DNA from: Azorinus chamasolen
Lineage: Eukaryota > Mollusca > Bivalvia > Cardiida > Solecurtidae
DNA: 64,000 bases
Direction of reading: 5' to 3'
Assembly: GCA_963576725.1 (NCBI GenBank)
Contig: OY755240.1
Location: 36,234,629 to 36,298,628, forward strand
The position numbers were made by a program, and so were the translations under genes. Shown piece by piece: positions 37,391 through 47,239 of the stretch. The first letter of the stretch is position 1. Every line of letters starts with the position of its first letter. The notes beneath the pieces were generated by a model. It was given only the letters and a program-made list of their open reading frames with translations, made no database searches and was not told the DNA's origin.

Positions 37391-38204
37391 CACTTCTTTA
37401 GCGTCGGGAGTTGCATCCAACAGATGAGGTTCGCTTCAAACATTAACCTCCTATCTGCGGCCTTCTCTGTGGAGCTTGAATCCGAAGTTATTAAGTGCCT
37501 TTCATACCATATGGGCCGTTCGACCCAACTGACCTTTGGTCAATGGCTCACATCGACAGCGAATATGCTCCGCGGTTGCCGTGACACCTTCCTCTAGTCT
37601 GCAGGACAAGTCGAAGGACGAGCTGTGGGCGTATCTCTCCGAACTACTTTTCGATGGCAACGTTAAGGAGAAGTGCTTCTACCAGGAACCCTCCCGCTTC
37701 GGGTCTGGGTTTTTTGAAAATCCCTAAGGTTGAATGTAAGCCTCTTACGGGACCTCCCAAGAAAGGTAAGACAACCAGACCCTATTCTGCCTCTCAGTGG
37801 GGCCGGCCAAGAGCCGATTAGGACCCTTCCCCCCTAACTCAGGACTGGCATCTCAGGGTTCCTTCCCTTCCCGCCACCCAGCCCTAGGAACACACCCTTT
37901 CTGTCCCTTCCGATCCGACCCTTCATCAATGTGGCGCACTGTCACTCAGGACCCTTTTACCCTCTCTATTGTAGAGAAGGGCTATCGTGTCCCTCTGGGT
38001 CGACAGCCTCCTCTCTCCGGAGAGAGCGGATTATACTAAATAACTGTAAATTTTTAGATTTTAATTATATAACAGATAAGAACAGATCATTTAAGTGTGT
38101 TTATTTTTACATCTCATTAATATTCATAAATATGGCTTTTATATTCAAAAGACAAGAACAAATCAATTATATACACAAAGTAATGATCCTCTGCTCTCGT
38201 CTGT

Positions 38205-39870
38205 TTTGGTACAATATCTGGTATTTTACGTAAAATAAATCACAGAAAAGATATTATACTCAAAATACTACTAAATACAATGCTTATAGAAAATTGCTTA
38301 TTCCTTTACGCATATTATATGCAAATTAGCTGAAATATGCATGCTTTGTAGAAATATTACCTGAAACAAAGATGGCTGATCACATGAAAACATTCAAACA
38401 TGAATTCAATAACTCTTGTTAATTAATAGGCCTCTCAGACTAAACAATAAACTCCTTTTTCTACACAATAACCGGATTGTTTTACTTCCTCATTAATATT
38501 CATAAGAATACATTTATGAAAATTAGTTAAATTACATATCATATTCAAGTTATATGTCTTTGCTTTATTTAGGTTATTGTTCTGTCCTTCTTTTGCCTCT
38601 AAAAGCAAACTTATGACGCATTTTTTTAACCACGGATGTTTCGAAATTTAACTCGGGTTACCATGGAAACCGTTAAAAAAACATAGCTGGGACACAATTA
38701 TTTTGAGGAATGCTCAAATTGTGTTCTGCGGATCCCAACGAACAATTTAAACCTGAATTCAATAATTTTTGTGCATCAATAGGCCTCTAAGACTAAACAA
38801 CAAACTCCTTTTTCTAAAAAAGCGGATTTTTATACTTCCTCATTAATATTCATAAGCAATCATATATGAATATTATTAAAACTATATATCATAATCAAGT
38901 TATATGTCTCTGTTTTACTTTGGTTTTTGTTTTGCCCTTCTATTGCCTCTAAAAGCAAAGTTATTACGCATTTTCTGAACCAAGGATGTTTCGAAATTTA
39001 CCTCGGGTTACCATGGAAACCGTTCAATAAAACATAGATGGGACAAAATTACTTGGGGGGAATGCTCAAAATGTATTCTGATGACCCCAACGAACAATTT
39101 AAACCAGAATTCAATAATTTCTGTGCATTAATAAGCCTCTCAGACTGAACAAGAAACTCCTTTTTTCTGAAAAACGCATTTTGTTTACTTTCTCATTAAT
39201 ATTCATAAGAATGCATTTATGAATATTAATAAAATCATATATCATATTCAAGCTATATGTCTCTGCTTTACTTTGGTACTTGTTTTGTCCTTCTATTGCC
39301 TCTAAAAGCAAAGTTATTACGCATTTTCTGAACCAAGTATGTTTCGAAATTTACCTCGGGTTACCATGGAAACCGTTCAATAAAACATAGATGGGACAAA
39401 ATTATTTAAGGAAATACGCAAAATGTGTTCTGGGGACCCCAACGAACAACTTAAACCTAAATTCAATAATGTATGTGCATTAATAAGCCTCTCAGACTAA
39501 ACAACAAACTCCTTTTTTCTAAAAATAAACCGCATTTTTTACTTCCTCATTAATATTCATAAGAATGCATTTATGAATATTAATAAAATCATATATCATA
39601 TTCAAGCTATATGTCTCTGCTTTACTTTGGTACTTGTTTTGTCCTTCAATTGCTTCTAAAAGCAAAGTTATGACGCATTTTCTGAACCAAGGTAGTTTCG
39701 AAAATTACCTCGGGTTACCATTGAAACCGTTAAATAAAACATAGCTGGGACAAACTTATTTTGGGGGTCATGCTCAAAATGTGTTCTGAGGACCCCAACG
39801 AACAACTTGGTACCCATGAAAAAAAGTCATGGGGGGGATGCTACGGTAACCACTACTAGGACCCAGCCTA
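38205..39870 (-). repeat. Right inverted arm (four ~355-bp units)
   Basis: Reverse complement of the left arm with one extra unit; GGACCCCAACGAACAA landmarks near 38730, 39083, 39433 and 39791. Three of the four units keep the GTTACCATGGAAAC palindrome; the outermost has GTTACCATTGAAAC. Confidence 0.9.
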
Positions 39871-39873
39871 CAA
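39871..39873. repeat. 3-bp target-site duplication CAA, right copy
   Basis: Partner of 30183-30185; directly followed by GTACATTGTC, the resumed LINE frame. Confidence 0.75.
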
Positions 39874-40189
39874 GTACATTGTCGACATGCTTGACGTGTA
39901 CATGCCGCGCAGAGTGTTAAGGTCAGCAAGCAGATCCTTCTCGTTGGTTGTGCCAAACAGTCGTATGGTAGAATACGGTGAGAGAAGTTTCATGCATGCA
40001 GCTCCAAAACTTCGGAACGCTCTACCGTCAGACATTAGAGGTGCAAAGTCACAGACATAAAAATTGCTTACGGAAAAAGCGGGATATTCATACAGTGACA
40101 GGTCAAACCTTACCGATAATACCACTTCAGTACACATGGCTATATTTAAACAACTAGTCACTGTTGAGCCCAGAATACCCATTATAGAG

Positions 40190-40320
40190 TCCATGCTATC
40201 TATTATCGAGTTAGGCTAAAATCCACGTTATTCATTATCGAGTCAAGGCTACGCATTATCGAGTCCGTGCTATAAATTATCGAGTCCAGACTATCTATTA
40301 TCAAGTCCACACTACCCGCT
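40190..40320. repeat. Short tandem repeat (~22-27 bp unit) after the LINE
   Basis: ATTATCGAGTC(C/A) recurs about five times with CTATCTATTATCGAG-type neighbours. Probably the LINE's 3' repeat or an expanded flank. Confidence 0.7.
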
Positions 40321-40659
40321 ACATGCCCCGATCTATATCAGTATTAATGCGTAGATGAATACTGAACAGTAAGGAAGATGCGTTATTGTTGCTGTCACTC
40401 GACGTATATTCATGGAACATTTATAAGTTCATTAGTGTCCTACGAGACACGTCCTAACCAGTAAAACAAGATAAAGGCAAGATATGATTAAAATGCAAAT
40501 GAGTTTGTTGTACAGGAAACAAGATGGTCGTGTTTGAAAGTGTCGTATTCCGGTTCATTAGAAACACCTAATGACATCTTGTTGTGAAGCTTTAGTTCAA
40601 TGCAAAATTGTTTGATTTAGCAAAAATAAGTGTCAGAGAAGATTAGAAATATATTTGAC

Positions 40660-41150
40660 GTGCTGGATAACGTGAATGATTATCAGTGGATAACGTGTAT
40701 GGCTTTAATCTGTGGATAACGTGCATGACTATTAATCACTTGATAACATGTATGGCTTTAATCACTGGATAACGTGCATGACTATTAATCATAGGATAAC
40801 GTTTATGGCTATTAATCAGTGGATAACGTGCATAGCTATTAATCAGTGGATAACGTGCATGGCTATTATTAACTTGATAACGTGTATGGCTATTAATCAC
40901 TTGATAACGTGCATGGCTATTAATCAGTGGATAACGTTTATGGATATTAATCAGTGGATAACGTGTATGGCTATTAATCAGTGGAAAACGTTTATGGCTA
41001 TTAATCAGTGAATAACGTGCATGGCTATTAGTCAGTGGATAGCCTGCATGGCTATTAATCAGTGGATAACGTGTATGGCTTTAATCAGTGGATAACGTTT
41101 ATGGCTATTAATCAGTAAATACCGTGTATGGCTATTAATCAGTCAAATTA
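40660..41150. repeat. ~27-bp minisatellite, about 17 units
   Basis: Unit ATTAATCAGTGGATAACGTG followed by CATGGCT, with variants (TGTATGG, TTTATGG, ACTTGATAACG). Some units are 2-3 bp shorter. The Ile/Trp-rich open frame is a product of the repeat. Confidence 0.92.
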
Positions 41151-42263
41151 ACCAAATTATTTCAGATCAAATTGTCATCCATTTATTTATTTAAGATACT
41201 GAAATTGATGGAGAATGATGATAAAAAAGGTAATGTTATGTTCACATAAATGTCATGTTCGATCACTTTGTTGAGAGCTTGTGTCGTATTTTCTCCTTGA
41301 TTGTTCTAATCTCTTAACTCAGCCGATAATGATTTTAATGTCATACGCCTCTAATTTTTCACCTCAAGTAGGAACCACTGTAACAGGAAATGGGACAGTA
41401 TAGCAGTAGTGATGTCGTAATGCACAATGCTATAGGAGATAGTGTCCAACAAAGTAATAGCCATAAATATTCTTATTAAGCGTCTGGCTTTCCAATTATC
41501 CTACAAATATAAATACACTGGAATTTAACTGAAGCAATCAATACAGATGTAGGAAAGCACGACTGGCCAATCATCATGGAGCCTGCAAGTATTAGACGAC
41601 ATAAACAACAGCAATAAATCTTCATTTTCTCGTTTATTAGTTTACTGCTGACACTACCAGTTGTTCAGCCGGGGCAAGCATTTTTAAAAGAAAATGAGTC
41701 CTTTCACCGAATATGTGGTTACAAGCCAAGACTGTGACGAATCAAGACTTTTATCATGGCTAACATTGTATGGCTAATGTGACACTTTAAGATAAATCTG
41801 TTGATTCTTTAATCATTCCGTGGATTGCATGTAATTGTTTTACTCAAGGAAGAATACTAATGAACTACATTATGTAGTTTCTATTTTTTTTGTAGGATGA
41901 GTATTCATATGTTCCTAGCCTAAGCACAGTCGAGCTGTCTTTAAGCTATACTGTAATTAGGTACAAGATACAAGAAACGTTATTCATAGTCGGGTGTTAT
42001 AGAATAACATTAAACATTAACTAGAAGCTATTTACCGACAAAGGTCAGTATACGAACAGTAACTAACATCATTAAAAATCATTCATTTGTTTAATACTCA
42101 TGGATATCGAGAGCTTGAGTGCTACAATGCGCTGATTTATATAAAAAACAACAACAATGCATTCGATTCTGTTTGTAATAAATAAAATCATATATTTAAA
42201 ACTTAAGCCTGAATGTACACGGTTTTATCCACAGATGCCAAACACGTAACCATTTCATTAATA
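41151..42263. other. No recognised feature
   Basis: AT-rich unassigned DNA. Confidence 0.4.
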
Positions 42264-42356
42264 CTACTGATAAACATCTTCAAATACGTTTAGACGTCAT
42301 ACTTTGACAGTAAAAAAGTATGACGTCGAAACGTATTTGAAGATGTTTATCAGTAG
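42264..42356. repeat. Long hairpin, ~42-bp arms
   Basis: 42264-42305 (CTACTGATAAACATCTTCAA...) is the reverse complement of 42315-42356 with a single mismatch and a ~9-nt loop. The arms include GACGTC and AAATACGT. Confidence 0.92.
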
Positions 42357-42528
42357 CATTTATGAAAGTGTCAAGCGCCTTGAACCTGTGGGTTGATCCA
42401 AAAGAGCTGTCATATGTGCTGAAAATCGCCTTTAGATAAATTTATTTGAAATTTCAAATACATAAAGATGGAAAAATCGTCAATATTGTTATATAATTAA
42501 AAATAATATAACATTCACGCACACAGCA

Positions 42529-43408
42529 TTAAACTCAGGCCACGGGTATACGACTTAAACAACGTCACAATCAGGCCACGGGTATACGACTTAAACAACG
42601 TCACAATCAGGCCACGGGTATACAACTGAAACAACGTCACAATCAGGCCACGGGTATACGACTGAATCAACGTCACAATCAGGCCACGGGTATACGACTT
42701 AAACAACGTCACAATCAGGCCAAGTGTATACGACTTAAACAACGTCACAATCAGGCCACGGGTATACGACTTAAACAACGTCACAATCAGGCCACGGGTA
42801 TACAACGTAAACAACGTCACAATCAGGCCACGGGTATACAACTGAAACAACGTCACAATCAGGCCACGGGTATACGACTGAATCAACGTCACAATCAGGC
42901 CACGGGTATACGACTTAAACAACGTCACAATCAGGCCAAGTGTATACGACTTAAACAACGTCACAATCAGGCCACGGGTATACGACTTAAACAACGTCAC
43001 AATCAGGCCACGGGTATACAACGTAAACAACGTCACAATCAGGCCACGGATATACGACTTAAACAACGTCACAATCAGGCCACGGGTATACGACTTAAAC
43101 AACGTCACAATCACAATCACTGTACTCAGGCCACGGGTATATGACTTAAACAACGTCACAATCAGGCCACGGGTATACGACTTAAACGTCACAATCAGGC
43201 CACGGGTATACGACTTAAACAACGTCACAATCAGGCCACGGGTATACGACTTAAACAACGTCACAATCAAGCCACGGACATACGATTTAAACAACGTCAC
43301 AATCAGGCCATGGGTATACGATTTAAACAACGTCACAATCACAATCACTGTACTCAGGCCACGGGTATACGACTTAAACAACGTCACAATCACATTACTC
43401 ACTGATAA
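42529..43408. repeat. 36-bp minisatellite, about 24 units, with 216-bp higher-order period
   Basis: Unit AATCAGGCCACGGGTATACG then ACTTAAACAACGTCAC. Marked variants recur exactly 216 bp (six units) apart: CCAAGTGTATAC at 42720 and 42936, ATACAACGTAAAC at ~42801 and ~43017. This indicates block duplication. A spacer variant CACAATCACTGTACTC occurs twice (43112, 43340). The minus strand is open for 323 codons because the period is a multiple of three. Confidence 0.95.
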
Positions 43409-43486
43409 CGTCACTCCTTTTTTAAAAATACCACCCTCTGTCCTCAACGCAACGTCCATGTCTGGCAATTTATTTATGATACACAT

Positions 43487-43987
43487 TTTAAATCAGCAGT
43501 CAAAGTGTGTGTTGTAGAATTGTTATGATGAATGGTGCGATTTTCAAAATCATTATAAGAAGTGGGTCGTTTCTTGTGTTAAGCTGTCAACAGGTCTCGT
43601 GTCAGCATCTGGAATGATTAGAGCTAAATTATTGGTTTGTTAAGTACTCAATAAAATTTATGATAACACACGTATTAGGAAAAGTATATTTTTGTCCAAA
43701 ACATTTTATGTAATGTATAATTCATCTTTGAATAGCACGCTGTGCTGACTAACAGGCCTTTTTGTATCACATGGCTGAGCAACACCATTCATATCGAAAA
43801 ACACAATAAACATGTCCCTTCCGATAGATCTCGAGCTACGAGCTTTCTTTGAAGGTTGTCTGACTTTGTCTTCCACTAACTTGGTCGATTTTTGTGGATT
43901 TTACTCCATTTCCATTTTCATTAACACTCACCAAACAAACCACCATAGAGCAAACTAATGATCTTATAATTCGTCTTTATTTTCCAG
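43487..43987. other. No gene recognised; probable intron upstream of the receptor exon
   Basis: AT-rich, ending in the pyrimidine-rich acceptor TTTATTTTCCAG. Confidence 0.5.
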
Positions 43988-44187
43988 TCAGTGGAGAATA
44001 GTATGGTTCTGCAAATCGGCCCAACTATCTATCACGAGTGTGAAGGCATTATATTACTTTTGGAACGCTACAACTGGACGGATTTCTCTATCGTTACAAC
44101 TGAGTCGATAGGAGAGGACTTCACTGACTGCATGGCATATCAAGTGAACAAGACCAATATAATCCAGGGTTATCTTACAAGGTCTAG
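43988..44187 (+). CDS. NMDA-type ionotropic glutamate receptor, one exon of the amino-terminal domain
   Basis: A 200-bp exon bounded by acceptor TTTATTTTCCAG and donor AG|GTAAGTC, entering in phase 0 and leaving with two bases over. It encodes SVENSMVLQIGPTIYHECEG..., then LLERYNWTDFSIVTTE and GEDFTDC. The spacing of QIGPTI, W-x2-FSIVTT and G-x-DF resembles the GluN2 amino-terminal (leucine-isoleucine-valine-binding-protein-like) domain, an extracellular regulatory domain of the channel subunit. It is the only convincing host coding exon in the window; other exons must lie outside or be unrecognised. Other LIVBP-like receptors remain possible. Confidence 0.7.
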
Positions 44188-44544
44188 GTAAGTCATTTGA
44201 TATTTTCCATTCTAAAAAACAAATTGGTGGAGTTATTGCTTTGTCCGTCGATCGATAAATTGAATGGTTTCCGATCAAGAACCCATTGACTTTCATATTG
44301 ACCGCTTAAATACTTTTTATTGATTTTAAGGTAACGGCCAAATTTCATGGTATTTTATAGACTGACTACCATTTGAAACATACATATTTTAAACACGTTT
44401 GATACGAACCACTGAGGTGAAAAGGGGAATCGGAATATTTATGTTCTGCGCAATATTGGAGTACGGACAATTTTAGAATTGCCCTGTGCGTTTTATGAAT
44501 TCTAATATTGGTGGACCATTCCAGAATTCTCTTGATGTTTTATA
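44188..44544. other. Probable intron, no other feature
   Basis: Follows the donor GTAAGTC; no repeat recognised. Confidence 0.45.
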
Positions 44545-44636
44545 ATTATGTACATTTGCTGTTTCCTTGTGTTACTGTTCGGGCGGCTGTTTGTTCTGTA
44601 TGTGGTGTTTCCTGCCTGACTCATTTTCGTACTTTT
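44545..44636 (+). mobile_element. Naiad 3'-tail fragment (~90 bp)
   Basis: Matches the last 90 bp of the Naiad tail (TATGTACATTTGCTGTTTCC ... TCATTTTCGTACTTTT). Inserted just downstream of the receptor exon; a minimal 5'-truncated insertion. Confidence 0.85.
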
Positions 44637-45330
44637 AACATTGCTATAACTTCTGAATTGCTTAAGCTAGACCATTCATATTTGGTATGCAGATAGCTTG
44701 GGTGAAGGTATTTCACTTGATACAAGGATACATGAAATCAGGTCAAGGTCAAGGTTAACAAACCTTAACATTACTATAATCTCTGAACTACAAATGCTAT
44801 GCAATTCATCTTTGGTATAGGCCTTTCAGTTTATATAAAGATATTTGAAATTAGATCATGATCAAGGTTACTAATTTTACGAGTTGGCCATCATTGAAAA
44901 ACTTCAACATTTTTCTTAACTGCTGAACCTCATATGCTAGACAATTGAGATATGGTATGGAGATAGCCTTGGTGAAGGCGTGTCAGTTGATGCAATGATA
45001 CATACAATTGGGTCAAGGTCAATGTCAATATTTTGAAAACTTGACTGTTTTCAACAAACTTTAACATTTTGCTATAACTTCTGATCCGCGAGTGCAAGGC
45101 AATTCACCTTTGGTATTCAGATAGCTTTGATCAGGACATTATGGATGACATAAAGATACCAGCGATCAGGTTAAGGTCACTATTTTGAAACATTGGCGGT
45201 CATTAAAATGTTGTTATTACTTCTGAACTACATGGGCTAGACAATTTATATTTGGTATGCAGATTGGGTGAAGGCCTTTCATTTGATACAAGGATACATG
45301 AAATTGGGTCAAGGTCAACACAAAAAAGTC
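44637..45330. repeat. Diverged ~135-bp repeats, about 5 units
   Basis: Units contain GCTATAACTTCTGA(A/T), GCTAGACAATT(C/T)A(T/C)ATTTGGTATGCAGATAG-like words, GGTGAAGG, GATACAAGGATACATG and GGTCAAGGTCAA, recurring near 44640, 44766, 44905, 45062 and 45196. Confidence 0.75.
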
Positions 45331-45629
45331 CGGCTTTAATGCGGTCTCCGCATTGTTTTGCTTGTTACTGAACCATGTTTTATTTGTGTGTGTTAAGAAT
45401 AAATGTATTCTTATCAATTGTTTTACTAAGTGTAGACTATTAACAATTTCAGGTTTAAAGCTTACGAGCATTAAATCCCTCTTTTAGCAAACCTGTAACA
45501 AGATGGGCACAATTTGTAGGCATAGGTATACTAACAGCTTGACGATGTATGGTATTCCTATAGCACATAGATATGTGTAATCTTCTACTTCTAAATTCGA
45601 AAAGAATGAAAATTGAATTTTACAAGCAA

Positions 45630-45775
45630 GGGATGTTTCATTTGTCTCTGGCAAAGGGTTGTTCATTTGTCTCTGGCAAAGGGTTGTTCATTTGTGTCTC
45701 TGGCAAATGGTTGTTCATTTGTCTCTGGCAAAGGGTTGTTCATTTGTCTCTGGCAAAGGGTTTTTCTATTAATTC
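45630..45775. repeat. ~25-bp minisatellite, 5 units
   Basis: Unit TTGTTCATTTGTCTCTGGCA then AAGGG; one unit has an extra GT. Units are nearly identical. Confidence 0.92.
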
Positions 45776-45847
45776 AATCAGTTTACCTTTTTAAGATGGT
45801 TAGGTAGAAGTAGTATAGATGAAGCATAAAAGCTCAATGAAACAAAT

Positions 45848-45932
45848 GTTGTACTGTTCAAATGGTGTACTGTTCAAATGTTGTACTGTTCAAATGGTGT
45901 ACTGTTCAAATGTTGCACTGTTCAAATGTTGC
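45848..45932. repeat. 16-bp tandem repeat, 5-6 units
   Basis: Unit TTGTACTGTTCAAATG with GG/TG and TTGCAC variants. Confidence 0.9.
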
Positions 45933-45949
45933 ACGGTTCATTTTCAAAT

Positions 45950-46070
45950 ATTCTGAACGTGGGAGATCCGTCGAATGCAAAAAGAAAAAGCAGACTCGGT
46001 TTCATCGAATCTGTTCATGAGTATTAATTAAAAATGCAGACTCGGTTTTATTGAGTCTGTTATTGTTTCG
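45950..46070 (-). repeat. R270 repeat, partial copy with internal duplication
   Basis: Minus-strand end piece (TATTCTGAACGTGGGAGATC) in which the GCAGACTCGGTTT hairpin arm appears twice (~45991 and ~46036). Abuts a Naiad B/C fragment. Confidence 0.7.
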
Positions 46071-46079
46071 TTAAAATAG

Positions 46080-46650
46080 CAATTGAATTAATTTTTATGG
46101 ACCAAAACTCAGAATTGAATGTTCATATATTTTATCATCGTAACGTTTAACATGTTCTTTGATTGTAGTAAGACAGGGTGACAAATGTTTCTAAGTAGTA
46201 TAACTAGAGTTAGCAACACAGCGCGGCTTATAAGTGTTTTATGTAGCTTCGGAATCCGGTACATAGTAGAAAGTGTATGTTGTTTTATGTTAGGATAAGA
46301 TATAAAAGTAGTGTACATTTTAAAATGTTCTGTGTTTTTCATGTGTTAGAACTGTAATATATATTTAACACATCAACATAATACAATCTTCATGTAATGA
46401 TTACATTTATGATGACTTGTCAGCAGGAACTAGAATATAATTTGTATGGATATTTGAAATGCGTTTCTTCAAATATCGAAATGTAACTCGAGGTCTGTAG
46501 GTCGAGGTGGTAAAAGCTGGTAATTTGATTTGTAAACAGCAATGCGCGTATCAATAACGTAACACATACGTTTCTTCAAATCTGAAAGGGTATTAACACC
46601 AGTATATTCTCGTCGACACCATTTGGTGTAGAATTTTTGAATAGCTTCCG
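46080..46650 (-). mobile_element. Naiad family B/C fragment (linker and RT fingers)
   Basis: The minus strand encodes AEAIQKFYTKWCRREYTGVNTL and DTRIAVYKSNYQLLPPRP (linker), then at ~46410 NVIIT-TGA-RLYYVDV (the third Sec position), then NIKQHTLSTMYRIPKLHK. The coding 5' end abuts a (TA)n tract at 46652-46668, matching the reported preference of Naiads for microsatellites. Frameshifts throughout. Confidence 0.8.
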
Positions 46651-46689
46651 CAATATATATATATATAATATAAATGAAATCACTATGGC

Positions 46690-47239
46690 AATGGACGGCC
46701 ATTTGAACCAACCCAAATACCACTCGGGTTATATACACAAATTAGAGATTACGTATAATTACGGAATCTAGTGCATACAGTAACCCAAGTGAATAACCAC
46801 CCTACAGTGAATAGTGCAAACAATGGCATTATCTGAAAAACGATAAAGCCTTCAAAAGTCACAATCCAAAGTTGGTCGGAAAGACCACCCACAACGAGAG
46901 ACTTGGGATCAGGGTCCAACTTTAACATGAAAACATGTTGTTCTCTATAGTCGAGAATAGGGAATGAAATTCTCCCTAACCAACATGAGACATGTTACTA
47001 ACACGAATTGCAAGCCCCAACCCTGGATTTGATTGAATCGGGTACAATTATCACAAAAATAATTATCGATGAGTGCTGTCACCCGCGACTTGTAATGAAA
47101 ACGTGGCTACGTGGCTTAGATATACAGTAGATACGAAATCACTAACCGGGATGAACCGCATGATTGTCTATCTGGTCCATGAAAGATATGCAACATATCG
47201 TTTCCTAAACTGTCCTAGTAATAAATGTTAAACAAATGC
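46690..47239. other. No recognised feature
   Basis: Unassigned DNA between a Naiad fragment and a LINE fragment. Confidence 0.4.

Larger units (their letters stand above)
31990..38040 (+). pseudogene. DIRS-like ORF1 (gag-like) and start of RT ORF, interrupted by a Naiad
   Basis: GC-rich, unlike everything around it. The left part (to 32788) is Ser/Pro-rich (SLSSKAQKKPASS, SSSSEYTSDSPAP). The right part (36456-38040) has RSSSSDSPAGRSR, an acidic EASHSDLDGA stretch, FRILPPSVCPRPP, VEKVDLPYP, and near the end TQDPFTLSIVEKGYRVP followed by a PPLSGESG stretch. The last block resembles the start of the RT ORF of DIRS/Ngaro elements. Joining across the Naiad at GCTAATGGG keeps one frame (VGGVKA-NGNQHSH). 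Stops and frame changes are frequent; the RT core, RNase H, methyltransferase and tyrosine recombinase are absent. Confidence 0.55.
30186..39870. mobile_element. Large element with long inverted arms of ~355-bp units
   Basis: The termini are inverted copies: TAGGCTGGGTCCTAGTAGTG at 30186 and its complement ending at 39870. The left arm reaches ~31490 (three ~355-bp units starting near 30249, 30605 and 30956, then a unique part). The right arm runs ~38205-39870 in inverse order with four units. The inner part is AT-rich flanks around GC-rich DIRS-like coding remains, split by a Naiad. No DDE transposase is visible. It may be a DIRS-like element with long inverted terminal repeats that lost ORF2/ORF3, or a non-autonomous DNA transposon that took up DIRS sequence. 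Confidence 0.85.
29740..40190 (+). mobile_element. L2/CR1-like LINE 3' region split by a 9.7-kb insertion
   Basis: 29750-30185 encodes the RT thumb/C-terminal region (NNLGAWLDSQMDM, AQLRQIGHIRKYLSP, YSSLLHGIS, LQRVQNT, ending NESPN). 39871-40060 continues it (KYIVDMLDVYMPRR, ERSFMHAAPKLRNALPSDIRG). Removing 30186-39870 and one CAA gives CCCAAGTAC, restoring the codons SPKY in frame, exactly as in the related fragment at 47.4 kb (ESPKYIVDM). The LINE has its own stops, so it was probably dead before or soon after the insertion. Confidence 0.85.

Noticed and set aside
42515..43486. 323-codon minus-strand frame
   Set aside because: Explained by a 36-bp tandem repeat whose length is a multiple of three; no start context, signal or non-repeat domain.
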